This document shows, one piece after another, positions 1 to 7,687 of a DNA stretch of 38,469 bases. The stretch's first letter is position 1. Every line of letters starts with the position of its first letter. The translations under genes and the position numbers were made by a program. The notes beneath the pieces were generated by a model that was given only the letters and a program-made list of their open reading frames with translations, was not told where the DNA came from and did no database searches. Origin of the DNA: Acidobacteriaceae bacterium (GTDB lineage Bacteria > Acidobacteriota > Terriglobia > Terriglobales > Acidobacteriaceae); contig PKXI01000127.1 in NCBI GenBank assembly GCA_003133425.1, positions 1 to 38,469 of the forward strand. Direction: 5' to 3'.

Positions 1-423
1 GGAGGAACTCCGGTGCGCGCGGATCAGATTCAATCCTCGTGGTACGGCGCCGCCGGGGCGAACATCAGCATTCCCATATTCAACGGATTCCTCTACAACG
101 CGCGTGCGCAGGAGGCAAAGCTGCGTGCCAACGCTGCCGGAGAACAAGTGAGAAACCTCCGCCAGGAAATCGCGCGCGATTTCCGCATTGCGGTTCTGAA
201 TGCGCAGAATGCATTCCAACGGATCGGCGTGACGCAGGAAATGATGAATGAATCGAACATGGCTCTCGATCTTTCACAGGCCCGGTACAAGATCGGCTTG
301 AGCGGTATCGTGGAACTGACCCAGGCGCAACTGGCACAAACACAGGCAGAGATTGCCTATACCAATGCCCGCTACGCCTATCAAACCGCGCTCGCAGTGG
401 TACGGTTCCAGACGGGCCAGTAG
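1..423 (+). CDS. TolC-family outer membrane efflux protein, C-terminal part (5' end outside window)
   Basis: The reading frame is open from the first base and ends at TAG 421-423, so about 140 C-terminal residues of a larger protein are present. The segment has the look of the outer-membrane-factor family: an 'SIPIFNGF' stretch followed by a long heptad-rich helix with many Ala, Gln and Asn, then 'ARYKIGLSGIVELTQAQ', the usual second-helix signature of TolC proteins. Such proteins form the trimeric outer-membrane duct of RND-type or type I export systems, so the pump and adaptor genes probably lie to the left of the window. A GTG at 13 is not the true start, because the frame continues upstream of it. 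The substrate cannot be inferred. Confidence 0.85.
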   Translation, partial: GGTPVRADQIQSSWYGAAGANISIPIFNGFLYNARAQEAKLRANAAGEQVRNLRQEIARDFRIAVLNAQNAFQRIGVTQEMMNESNMALDLSQARYKIGLSGIVELTQAQLAQTQAEIAYTNARYAYQTALAVVRFQTGQ

Positions 424-499
424 CTTTATGGAAGCTGGGTCCAGCCGCATACGAATCCGTTCACAGAATCTTTGATGGTCCAGGAAGCTTCGACAGTCA

Positions 500-583
500 G
501 TGATTGACGACAAGCCCGAATTGAATCTCAAGACGGTTGTTTATGCGACAGATTTTTCTCTTTGCTCAAAGAACGCTGTGTTC
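500..583 (+). pseudogene. Remnant of a universal stress protein (UspA family) N-terminus
   Basis: A GTG-initiated frame reads 'LNLKTVVYATDFSLCSKNA', which resembles the first beta strand and nucleotide-binding loop of UspA-family proteins ('VLxATDFSxxS'). After about 28 residues the likeness stops: the rest of the frame (to 769) runs into an antisense efflux-protein fragment and is not protein-like. A complete UspA protein would be about 140-300 residues, so this is at best a broken 5' end. The resemblance is visual and rests on one short motif, so confidence is modest. It sits between two efflux-protein gene ends, in a stretch that looks eroded. Confidence 0.4.
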
Positions 584-664
584 CATCCTCAAGCCGTTCG
601 GAATCATTTGCACGTCCGCTTAGTGGGAGAACTGACCGCTGAGTCTTGTCGGTGCTGGCGGCAA

Positions 665-946
665 TTAAGCTTGCCACCCCCCACCCAGTGCGCCGTAGAG
701 TTGAACGAGGGCGAGTGCCTCACCCTGCTGCGCGTTCACCAGGTTGAGTTGGACCGCATTAAGGTTTGAATCGGTCGTTAACACTTCAAGGTACCCGGTA
801 GATCCGCCTTGATAGCGAAGACGAGCGAGGCGGGTTGCGTCCTTTGCAGCCTCGACGAGCATTTCCTGCTGCTCACGATAAGCTCGCTGTTTGTTCAGTG
901 CAATCAGGGCGTTGGATACATCGCCGAAATCGGCTAGGATACTTTC
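665..946 (-). pseudogene. NodT/TolC-family outer membrane factor, C-terminal fragment (truncated)
   Basis: About 93 residues on the minus strand read as the C-terminal helix of a NodT-type outer membrane lipoprotein of an RND pump. Key stretches are 'ADFGDVSNALIAL', 'RLARLRYQGGSTGYLEVL', 'QLNLVNAQQGEALALVQLY' and the terminal 'LGGGW', ending at a stop at 665-667. The frame stays open upstream to 1309, but from about residue 'TES' outward it is not family-like and lies antisense to the start of the channel gene. The gene has therefore lost roughly the first four-fifths of the usual 450-500 residues. The channel gene at 995 begins only about 50 bp from the break. It is likely non-functional. 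Confidence 0.7.
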
Positions 947-994
947 AGTTGGCTGTGTGGCCTTCGCTGACCGGCTGCTGTAAGCAAAGGAGAA

Positions 995-2185
995 ATGATG
1001 CGATTCGTTACTTTGATTGCCGGCATTGTTTGCTTGTTTGCAGTGCTGCTGGATGCCTTCCAGACCATCATTTTGCCCCGTCGCGCCACCGGCAGATATC
1101 GTCTCACGCGAATCTTTTACCTTGTTACCTGGAGGCCATGGGTGTTCCTCACCAAATGGCTTCACGACACGCGCAAACGTGACTTCTGCTACAGCTACTA
1201 CGGCCCCATGTCGCTGATCTTTCTGCTGATGGTGTGGGCTGGCGTGATGGTAGTAGGCTTCGCCCTTATCTTTTATGCCCTTGGTAGTCCGTTCAACGAC
1301 CCCACGCAAGGAGCAGGTTTTCGATCAGATCTCTACGTAAGCGGAACGACAATCTTCACGCTGGGGCTGGGAGACGTTACGCCACAAGGTGCCTGGGCAC
1401 GCGAGCTGCTCATTATCGAGGCCGGCACTGGGCTTGGATTTCTTGCAGTTGTGATGGGGTATTTTCCGGTCCTCTATAGCGCATTCTCGCGTCGCGAAGT
1501 CAGCATCTCGCTGCTGGACGCGCGGGCCGGCTCTCCGCCTACGGCTGCGGAACTAATGCGCAGGCATTCGTATGAAGGCGGGGAAGCAGCGCTCTCGGTG
1601 TTGTTGGTGGAGTGGGAACGCTGGTCGGCAGAATTGCTGGAGAGCCACATCTCTTATCCGTTACTCTGCTATTTCCGCTCGCAGCATAACAATCAGAGCT
1701 GGATCAGTGCACTGACAGCCATTCTCGACGCTTCAGCACTTCTAATTGCGGGAGTGCAGGGGCGCGAGGCTCGGCAGGCCCAGTTGACCTTTGCCATGGC
1801 ACGACACGCCCTCGTGGACCTGGCGCAGATATTCTCACTTGTCCCAGTCAACAATGCTCCCGACCGGCTTCCTCCAGAGCGTTATGAGCAGCTATATGAT
1901 CTACTCTGCAAGAGCGGCGTGAAGGTCTGCCGCGACGGTCACTCCATCGAAAGGCTTCGCGAAATGCGCGTTCTCTATGAGGGTTATGCCCAGGCACTGA
2001 GCGACTACCTTCGCATGCCGTTGCCGCCATGGATCGCCGACAAGCCGCACAAAGATAACTGGCTAGCCGTTGCAAAGCTCCGCGCGCAGACCGATGCGGC
2101 CAATACGCCGGCAGATAATACAAAAGCAAGCGGTGAGGCATCGCAGACGATCGCTGGGCTTGTTGATGATCATCACGAGTTCTAA
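995..2185 (+). CDS. Two-TM-pore potassium-channel-like membrane protein with large cytoplasmic domain
   Basis: A 396-residue protein. Residues about 4-27 form an N-terminal hydrophobic helix, about 72-95 and 138-162 two further membrane helices, and between the latter lies a pore loop with 'TIFTLGLGD' (filter residues 122-127). That is the layout of an Ion_trans_2 (two-TM) channel with one extra N-terminal helix. The filter reads TLGLGD rather than the usual TVGYGD, so ion selectivity is uncertain. Residues 163-396 are soluble, helix-rich and unrecognised; they may be a regulatory domain. The start is ATG 995 or the adjacent ATG 998. AAAGGAG at 986-992 spaces better to 998 (5 nt). It stands alone, convergent with the TetR gene. 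Confidence 0.75.
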   Translation: MMRFVTLIAGIVCLFAVLLDAFQTIILPRRATGRYRLTRIFYLVTWRPWVFLTKWLHDTRKRDFCYSYYGPMSLIFLLMVWAGVMVVGFALIFYALGSPFNDPTQGAGFRSDLYVSGTTIFTLGLGDVTPQGAWARELLIIEAGTGLGFLAVVMGYFPVLYSAFSRREVSISLLDARAGSPPTAAELMRRHSYEGGEAALSVLLVEWERWSAELLESHISYPLLCYFRSQHNNQSWISALTAILDASALLIAGVQGREARQAQLTFAMARHALVDLAQIFSLVPVNNAPDRLPPERYEQLYDLLCKSGVKVCRDGHSIERLREMRVLYEGYAQALSDYLRMPLPPWIADKPHKDNWLAVAKLRAQTDAANTPADNTKASGEASQTIAGLVDDHHEF

Positions 2186-2275
2186 TGCAAGAACGCTATT
2201 GTCGAAGTCGAGGCCTGTGAGCAGCTGGCTATGCAAACGATTGTTAGATAGCGATCACTTGGGGTTCTTTGCATC

Positions 2276-2298
2276 CCTTATATAGATAAGGTGCTTAT
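2276..2298. terminator. Short inverted repeats between convergent genes (possible weak terminator)
   Basis: CCTTAT (2276-2281) pairs with ATAAGG (2286-2291) across a 4-nt loop, and ATAAG (2286-2290) can alternatively pair with CTTAT (2294-2298). They lie between the end of the channel gene and the end of the convergent TetR gene. The stems are only 5-6 bp and AT-rich, so a termination role is speculative. Confidence 0.25.
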
Positions 2299-2933
2299 CA
2301 AGGCCGTATCCAGCGGGCAATCGTGTCCTTCATCACGGCAAGCCGCCGCTCGAGCATCTTTTTCGATCCAAGGTCGCACTGAAAAACGGTTGACAGCGTA
2401 TGCCTGTTCATCAGGTAGAAGAATCCGAGTGCCGCGATGTTCACGTTCAGCTGCATTACATCCAGGTCGCGCCGAATGCTTCGTTCCCGCCTTCCCCTTG
2501 CGAGGAGTTTATTCGCCAGTGCAATATGGTTCGCATTGATGTCGCGAGTTCGCTTCGAGCCTTTGAGGTGCCGTGCCTCGAGTTGGTTCTCGCTGTTCAA
2601 AAGCCGGATGAAATCGGGATTCGCAAGGTAGTAGCGCCAGGTAAACTCCACCAATTTCAGGATGGCCTTGTCGGCCCGCAGTGAATCCAGTTCAAGTGCG
2701 GCCTCCTGGCTCCGGATGCTTAGGTAAGCCCTCTCGAGAACCGCGGTGAACAGGTCGTCCTTGCTGCCGAAGTAGTGGTACAGCAACTGTTTGTTGATCC
2801 TGGCCGCGGCCGCAATTTGATCGACCCTGGCGCCGTCGAATCCCTTCTTTGCAAAGATTCTGGCCGCGGCTTTGAATATCCGTTCCTTGGTCCTTTCGGG
2901 GTTCCGGCCGCGGGCTCGTGGGGAGGCGTTCAC
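2298..2933 (-). CDS. TetR/AcrR-family transcriptional regulator
   Basis: A 211-residue protein with a classic TetR N-terminus: 'RTKERIFKAAARIFAKKGFDGARV' leading into a helix-turn-helix at about residues 37-56 ('DQIAAAARINKQLLYHYFGSK'), where 'LLYHYFGSKDDLF' is the family's recognition-helix signature. The C-terminal two-thirds is helical ligand-binding and dimerisation domain and does not reveal the ligand. The start is GTG 2933; no in-frame ATG lies nearby. It is divergent from the SDR/enoyl-CoA hydratase/CoA-transferase operon. A perfect 16-bp palindrome lies in the shared 95-bp gap, so it probably represses that operon and itself. The inducer may be an acyl-CoA or related acid, judging only from the target genes. 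Confidence 0.9.
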   Translation of the reverse strand: MNASPRARGRNPERTKERIFKAAARIFAKKGFDGARVDQIAAAARINKQLLYHYFGSKDDLFTAVLERAYLSIRSQEAALELDSLRADKAILKLVEFTWRYYLANPDFIRLLNSENQLEARHLKGSKRTRDINANHIALANKLLARGRRERSIRRDLDVMQLNVNIAALGFFYLMNRHTLSTVFQCDLGSKKMLERRLAVMKDTIARWIRP

Positions 2934-2940
2934 AGGTATC

Positions 2941-2970
2941 TTGTCCCTCGTCTTACCTGGGGTGTATAGT
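2941..2970 (+). promoter_or_regulatory. Putative promoter of the SDR operon
   Basis: TTGTCC (2941-2946) and TATAGT (2965-2970) are separated by 18 nt and match the sigma-70 consensus at 4/6 and 5/6 positions. Transcription would begin at about 2977, inside the palindrome at 2971-2986, which fits repression by the divergent TetR protein. Pattern-based inference only. Confidence 0.5.
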
Positions 2971-2994
2971 AACCAACCAGTTGGTTGTTTACAA
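2966..2994 (-). promoter_or_regulatory. Putative promoter of the TetR gene
   Basis: On the minus strand TTGTAA (2994-2989) and TACTAT (2971-2966) are spaced by exactly 17 nt, each 4/6 to consensus. Nearly all of the palindrome lies in the spacer, consistent with autorepression. Inference from pattern. Confidence 0.4.
2971..2986. promoter_or_regulatory. Perfect palindromic operator, probably for the TetR regulator
   Basis: The sequence is AACCAAC-CA-GTTGGTT: two perfectly inverted 7-nt arms around a 2-nt centre. It sits in the only intergenic space between the TetR gene and the operon it faces. Length and symmetry suit a TetR dimer, and it overlaps the best promoter candidates on both strands. 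Confidence 0.7.
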
Positions 2995-3028
2995 GATCTT
3001 TGTTGCGGTTCTTCGTTATGGGGCGTCC

Positions 3029-3823
3029 ATGTCTCTCAATCTGTCCGACAGGCCGGTGGCAATCGTCACTGGAGCCTTTCGCGGCATCGGCCATGCCTGT
3101 GCCATTGGACTTGCCAAGGCGGGATTCAATCTCCTGCTCAATGATCGGGATGGCGACGAGAGCCGCGAGCTTGCACCGCGCATTACAGCAGAGCTGGCGG
3201 CTTTTGGATCGGACAGTTTGCCGATCTTTGCCGATGTAGCAATGCTTGAGGCTCATTCGGCAATGCTGGACGCGGCGATCTCTCGTTGGGGAAGAATCGA
3301 TTGCCTGGTGAACAATGCCGGCGTGCCTGCGCACCAGCGGGGCGATCTCCTCGATGTGAAGCCTGAGAGCTTCGATGAGTGCATCAGCGTCAACACACGC
3401 GCCGTCTTTTTTCTCAGTCAGGTCATTGCCCGTCATATGCTGGCGCAGAGCGCCCAAACGGGCACCCATCGCAGCATTATCAACATTACTTCGAGCAATG
3501 TGAAGGCCGTTTCCATTACCAGGAGCGAGTATTGCGTATCGAAGGCGGCCTCTTCAATGACGACCAAGCTCTTCGCTCTGCGGCTCGCGTCGGCCGGGAT
3601 CGGCGTGTACGAAGTCCGTCCCGGCATCATTGAGACCGATCTGACACGGCCGGCCAAGGCAATCTACGACAAAATGATCGGCGATCACCGTATTCCAGCC
3701 GACCGCTGGGGCTATCCCGCGGACGTTGCATCGACGGTGGTCTGCATGGCAGAAGGACGACTCGCCTACACGGTTGGGCAGTCCATCGCCGTGGATGGCG
3801 GCCTGGTCATGCCGCGATACTGA
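3029..3823 (+). CDS. Short-chain dehydrogenase/reductase (3-oxoacyl-ACP/CoA reductase-like)
   Basis: A 264-residue classical SDR. The NAD(P)-binding glycine motif is 'TGAFRGIG' (residues 14-21), the 'NNAG' motif is at 95-98, and the catalytic triad is visible as Ser155, Tyr168 and Lys172 ('YCVSK'). The C-terminus 'QSIAVDGGL' is typical of FabG-like reductases. I chose ATG 3029 over an upstream in-frame start at 2918 because the latter would run through the promoter and operator region and add non-homologous residues. First gene of an operon with an enoyl-CoA hydratase and a CoA-transferase, so a 3-hydroxyacyl or 3-oxoacyl thioester is a plausible substrate. That is inferred from context. Confidence 0.88.
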   Translation: MSLNLSDRPVAIVTGAFRGIGHACAIGLAKAGFNLLLNDRDGDESRELAPRITAELAAFGSDSLPIFADVAMLEAHSAMLDAAISRWGRIDCLVNNAGVPAHQRGDLLDVKPESFDECISVNTRAVFFLSQVIARHMLAQSAQTGTHRSIINITSSNVKAVSITRSEYCVSKAASSMTTKLFALRLASAGIGVYEVRPGIIETDLTRPAKAIYDKMIGDHRIPADRWGYPADVASTVVCMAEGRLAYTVGQSIAVDGGLVMPRY

Positions 3824-3852
3824 AACTCACTCGTTGGTAAGGAGTCTAATGT

Positions 3853-4635
3853 ATGGAGTCTGAAATTCTCTATTCCCGCAAAGAGCGCGAGGGCGCGGCA
3901 TGGGCGGAGATCACCTTGAATCGCCCGCAAAAAGGGAACGCGCTAACCCTCCCGATGCTGAACGAATTGGAATCTCACATCGCCGGCATCCGAACGGATC
4001 CTACGGTGAGAGCAGTGGTGCTGCGAGGTAACGGACGATTCTTCTGCACTGGCGGCGACATCGAAGCCTGGGGCACCCTGTCTCCGAACGAGATGGGCCA
4101 GAACTGGATTTTGCGAGGGATCGAAGTCTTCGACCAGATCGCTTCGCTGCCGCAGCCGGTGATAGCCGCGATCTCCGGGCACGCGTTAGGCGGTGGTCTG
4201 GAACTGGCACTTGCGGCCGACCTCCGTGCCGGGGTGAAGACTGCGAAATTCGGCACTCCTGAAGTTACTCTCGGAATGATCGCCGGCTGGACGGGAGTGC
4301 GGCGCCTGGCCGAGACAATAGGTGTTGCGCGCGCGCGGCACCTTGCATTGCTCGGTTCTCTCATTACGGCCGGACAAGCTCTGGACTGGGGACTGCTGAC
4401 GGCGCTTGCGGACGACGCTCCGGGCCTGGAGCAACAAATCAACCAATGGCTGGACAGGCTGCTCTCGAACGGCCCCATTGCGATGTCGCTGACCAAGGGC
4501 CTCCTGAAGACGATGCATGTGGACATGCGTCACGCCCACGCGTCTGCCGCCGCGCATGCGGCAGCCACAGAGGACTGCACGGAAGGCGTTCGCGCCTTCA
4601 CAGAAAAACGCAAACCCGTCTTCCGGAACCGGTGA
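3853..4635 (+). CDS. Enoyl-CoA hydratase/isomerase (crotonase) family protein
   Basis: A 260-residue crotonase-fold protein. The conserved core is 'GHALGGGLELA' followed by 'FGTPEVTLG'. The two glutamates used for water addition in rat crotonase (Glu144/Glu164) have equivalents at Glu117 and Glu137 with the same spacing of 20, so hydratase activity is plausible. 'LNRPQKGNAL' and 'FFCTGGDI' supply the N-terminal CoA and oxyanion-hole elements. TAAGGAG at 3838-3844 serves ATG 3853, 29 nt after the SDR stop. Together with the SDR it gives two consecutive beta-oxidation-type steps. The chain length of the substrate cannot be read from sequence. Confidence 0.9.
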   Translation: MESEILYSRKEREGAAWAEITLNRPQKGNALTLPMLNELESHIAGIRTDPTVRAVVLRGNGRFFCTGGDIEAWGTLSPNEMGQNWILRGIEVFDQIASLPQPVIAAISGHALGGGLELALAADLRAGVKTAKFGTPEVTLGMIAGWTGVRRLAETIGVARARHLALLGSLITAGQALDWGLLTALADDAPGLEQQINQWLDRLLSNGPIAMSLTKGLLKTMHVDMRHAHASAAAHAAATEDCTEGVRAFTEKRKPVFRNR

Positions 4636-4649
4636 GCAAGGAGAGTTGA

Positions 4650-6179
4650 ATGGGAAAGGTCGAGTTCACAACGGCAGCGGCTGCAGCCGCGATGATCAGG
4701 AATGGCGACACTGTTGCCATCAGCGGCAACGGAGCCGGAATGATTTCGGCCGAAGCCATCTTCGCCGCCGTTGAGAAGAAATTTCTGGAAACCGGCGAGC
4801 CCCGCGATTTGACGCTCGTTCATTCGCTGGGACTGGGCGACCGGGGAGACCTTGGAACGAACCGCTTTGCCCACGAAGGAATGATCCGGAAGATCATCGC
4901 TTCGCACTTTACATGGTCGGCAAAAATGCAGCAGCTCATTCGCGAAGAGAAGATTGAAGCATACTGCTTTCCGGGAGGCGTCATTCAACAGCTTCTTCGC
5001 GAGATAGGTGCGGGGCGCCCAGGGCTGATCACTCACTCCGGACTGGGCACATTTGTTGATCCGCGGCAGGACGGCGGCCGCTGCAACCGCCGCAGCCAGG
5101 AGAATCTTGTTGAACTGATGTCGATCGACGGAAGGGAAGTGCTCCGCTACAAGCCATTCAAGGTGGACGTGGCCATTATCCGCGGAACCTACGCGGACAC
5201 CCGCGGCAATATCAGCTCAGAAGAAGAAGCCGTTGACCTCGATATTCACTCCATCGCGCTTGCGGCTCATAATTGCAGCGGGGTTGTCCTTGCGCAGGTG
5301 CGGCAAGTGGTCGAGACCGGCGCTCTGCACGCGCGAAGTGTTCGCATACCTGGCATCATGATTGACGCCGTCGTTGAAGACTGCGATCAACAACTCTTCT
5401 ACGGAATGGGTTACGACCCGACGGTAAGCGGATCGCGAAGGGCGCATCTCGGCGCGCTGGCGGCCAAGATGCCGGCAAAGCTGGAGCGGCGCATTATCGC
5501 GCGCCGCGCGGCCATGGAACTGCGGCCCGGCGCATCGGTCAACTTCGGCTTTGGCATTCCCGGCGGAATCTTCGCCGTGATTGCCGAGCAGGGAATTGCG
5601 GACGACCTGTGGATGAGCGTCGAGCAAGGGACCCATAACGGCCGGATGCTCGACGATCACTTGTTTGGCGCAGCTCGCAATGCGGATGCGATAGTGCCTT
5701 CGATCGAACAGTTCGATTACTACAGCGGCGGCGGCATCGATATCACATTCCTTGGAATGGGAGAAGCGGACGCGTCCGGCAATGTGAATGTCTCGCATCT
5801 CGGCGGCAATCTTGTGGGCCCAGGCGGCTTTATGGAGATCGCTCAGAATGCAAAGAAGGTCGTCTTCTGCGGGACTTTCGACGCGCAGGGAAGCCAGGTA
5901 CGCTGGGAAGGCGGGAAGCTAACCATCGCGAAAGCCGGGCAGATTCACAAGCTCGTCGGCAATGTGGAACGCATAACATTTGCTGCGGATTATGCCCGCC
6001 AGCACGGACAAGAAGTGCTGTACGTGACTGAGCGGGCGGTCTTCCGGTTAGATGCCGATGGCGTGCGGTTGATCGAAGTCGCTCCAGGAATCGATATCGG
6101 GCGCGACATTCTTCCGTACATGGACTTCAAACCATTGATCGACGAAGTCGCGACCATGGACATTTCAGTTTTCTCGTAA
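4650..6179 (+). CDS. Family I CoA-transferase (acetate/propionate CoA-transferase, YdiF/Pct-like)
   Basis: A 509-residue protein that fuses both halves of a family I CoA-transferase: an A-type half (about 1-270, 'NGDTVAISGNGAG') and a B-type half (about 280-509, 'GASVNFGFGIPGG'). The glutamate that forms the glutamyl-CoA intermediate is Glu325 in 'SVEQG', near its position in E. coli YdiF. The family moves CoA between short-chain acyl groups such as acetyl, propionyl, butyryl or acetoacetyl. ATG 4650 is preceded by AAGGAG (4638-4643), 14 nt after the hydratase stop, so the three genes are one operon. It probably activates the pathway's acid or releases the product. Confidence 0.9.
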   Translation: MGKVEFTTAAAAAAMIRNGDTVAISGNGAGMISAEAIFAAVEKKFLETGEPRDLTLVHSLGLGDRGDLGTNRFAHEGMIRKIIASHFTWSAKMQQLIREEKIEAYCFPGGVIQQLLREIGAGRPGLITHSGLGTFVDPRQDGGRCNRRSQENLVELMSIDGREVLRYKPFKVDVAIIRGTYADTRGNISSEEEAVDLDIHSIALAAHNCSGVVLAQVRQVVETGALHARSVRIPGIMIDAVVEDCDQQLFYGMGYDPTVSGSRRAHLGALAAKMPAKLERRIIARRAAMELRPGASVNFGFGIPGGIFAVIAEQGIADDLWMSVEQGTHNGRMLDDHLFGAARNADAIVPSIEQFDYYSGGGIDITFLGMGEADASGNVNVSHLGGNLVGPGGFMEIAQNAKKVVFCGTFDAQGSQVRWEGGKLTIAKAGQIHKLVGNVERITFAADYARQHGQEVLYVTERAVFRLDADGVRLIEVAPGIDIGRDILPYMDFKPLIDEVATMDISVFS

Positions 6180-6225
6180 ACGCCGCCAGATGGACCTGTC
6201 GTTATTCGAGCATCCGGCCCAGCAA

Positions 6226-6480
6226 CTAACTGAAGAGAGCGTCGTCCCATGATTGCGCATCGTCCCACATGGGTGTCGGCTCAAAGTATCCCGTGCCCGG
6301 CTTGAGATGCCGCTTCACCTCATCGTCGTTCAACGTAACTCCAAGGCCCGGCGTATCCGGAACCTTGATAAAGCCCTTGTTGATGATGGGCTTCTCGATG
6401 CCCGTAACCAGGTCCTGCCAGAAAGGCACGTCCAACGCATGGTTTTCAAGCGCTCAGAAGTTGCGCATGGAGTTCTCAGT
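6226..6480 (-). pseudogene. C-terminal remnant of a mandelate racemase/muconate-lactonising (enolase superfamily) enzyme
   Basis: The minus strand reads 'TENSMRNF', then an in-frame TGA at 6454-6456, then 'ALENHALDVPFWQDLV' and later 'VPDTPGLGVTLNDDEV' and 'YFEPTPMWDDA', ending at TAG 6226-6228. That is the usual C-terminal tail of MR/MLE sugar-acid dehydratases. The barrel with its metal ligands (roughly 300 residues) is missing upstream, and the mannonate-dehydratase-like gene begins on the other strand at 6551. The TGA breaks what is left. The remnant fits its setting, since both families act on sugar acids. Confidence 0.75.
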
Positions 6481-6550
6481 AGACGGAGAGGATAGCTTTG
6501 TGGAAGAATCCTAGGCCGCAATACATTTCGACTCTCTGGAGCGTTTGAAC

Positions 6551-7687
6551 ATGACATCCGGCATCTCGCGAAGAGGCATTCTCAGGGGAATAGCGACAAC
6601 AGCACTTGCACCCGCGCTCCTCCCTATGGCAACGGCGCAGTCCGGCAAGAAGCCTTGGTGGCTGGGTGACGGTATGCCGCAGGAAGGCGCAGCCACACCG
6701 AAGATTGCCTCTGCAATCAATCTCGGCGATGGCGTTACCGATGAGGCCATTCGCGGTGTTGTCCAGATCGGGGTCTATCACGTGCTGAGCGGTGGTCCAG
6801 CGCTCCCGTGGACAGTGAGTGCGCTGCAGCCGATTGTCAACAAGCTCAAAGCAAGCGGTGTCATGCTCGGCAACCTGATGATCGGCGGGTTTCCTAACAC
6901 CATCTACGGCCGACCGGGGCGGGACGAGGAAATCGATAAGTTCCGGCAATCGATTCAGGCCGCAGGCCAGGTTGGCATTCCCGTCGTCGAATACAACTTC
7001 TACGCGCACCGGGCAATGGAAGGCTATTACGGGGAAGTTGGCAGGGGTGGTGCGGGATTAACCGGCGTGGACTACGACCGGATGCAGGGCCTGCCCCCGC
7101 AGCCGGAGGAGGGCGCGCACAACCTGGACGAGATGTGGGCCAACATAACCTACTTTCTGAAGGCTGTGGTTCCAGTGGCCGAAAAGGCGAATGTGCGGCT
7201 GGCGCTTCATCCCAACGATCCCCCCTTCCCGTTGAGCCGCGGCTCTCAGCAGATCATGGGAACATTCGCTGGATGGAAGCACCTGATTGAAATCGTGAAT
7301 AGCCCTTCGAACGGCATTACATTCGACTGCGGTGTTACGCAGGAAATGGGAGAAGATCCGGTTGAGGTCTGCCGCTACTTCGGCTCCAGAGATCGCATCA
7401 ACCATATGCATTACCGCAACCCGCACGTGATGAAGCCTTATGAGAAATACGACGAGGGTTTTATCGACGAAGGCGATGTGAATATGTTCGCGGTAATGCG
7501 CGAGCTGGTAAAGCAGAAGTACTCACGTGAGTTATACCCGGAGCATCCGCGCGCCCTGGATTATGACCGTGTGCGCGGGCCCATCAAAGGCTATCCAGGC
7601 GGCGGTGGATATGCAGGCGACCTTTACGACATTGCCTATGCGAAGGCCATGCTGCAGGCGGCGCTGGTTCTTGAGCGTGCCGGATGA
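6551..7687 (+). CDS. Mannonate dehydratase-like TIM-barrel protein with twin-arginine signal
   Basis: A 378-residue protein. Residues 3-30 form a Tat-type leader ('SRRGILRG', hydrophobic core, 'ATAQ'). The mature part resembles UxuA-type mannonate dehydratases: 'LALHPNDPP' near residue 217, 'FDCGVTQEMG' near 258 and 'INHMHYRN' near 283, which correspond to the metal-binding His and Cys regions of that family. UxuA dehydrates D-mannonate to 2-keto-3-deoxygluconate, normally in the cytoplasm, so a Tat leader is unusual. ATG 6551 is preferred over TTG 6545 because GGAG (6538-6541) lies 9 nt upstream. Substrate specificity is not proven by sequence; the family also contains proteins of unknown function. 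Confidence 0.78.
   Translation: MTSGISRRGILRGIATTALAPALLPMATAQSGKKPWWLGDGMPQEGAATPKIASAINLGDGVTDEAIRGVVQIGVYHVLSGGPALPWTVSALQPIVNKLKASGVMLGNLMIGGFPNTIYGRPGRDEEIDKFRQSIQAAGQVGIPVVEYNFYAHRAMEGYYGEVGRGGAGLTGVDYDRMQGLPPQPEEGAHNLDEMWANITYFLKAVVPVAEKANVRLALHPNDPPFPLSRGSQQIMGTFAGWKHLIEIVNSPSNGITFDCGVTQEMGEDPVEVCRYFGSRDRINHMHYRNPHVMKPYEKYDEGFIDEGDVNMFAVMRELVKQKYSRELYPEHPRALDYDRVRGPIKGYPGGGGYAGDLYDIAYAKAMLQAALVLERAG

Noticed and set aside
947..1309. N-terminal extension of the minus-strand NodT frame
   Set aside because: The translation here is antisense to the channel gene's start and not family-like; only 665-946 resembles an efflux protein.
2938..2997. Distant inverted repeat ATCTTGT / ACAAGAT around the TetR operator
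   Set aside because: The arms (2938-2944 and 2991-2997) are 46 bp apart and not centred on the palindrome; seven-base matches of this kind can occur by chance.
2918..3028. Upstream in-frame start for the SDR gene
   Set aside because: It would place the promoter and palindrome inside the coding region and add residues unlike any SDR.
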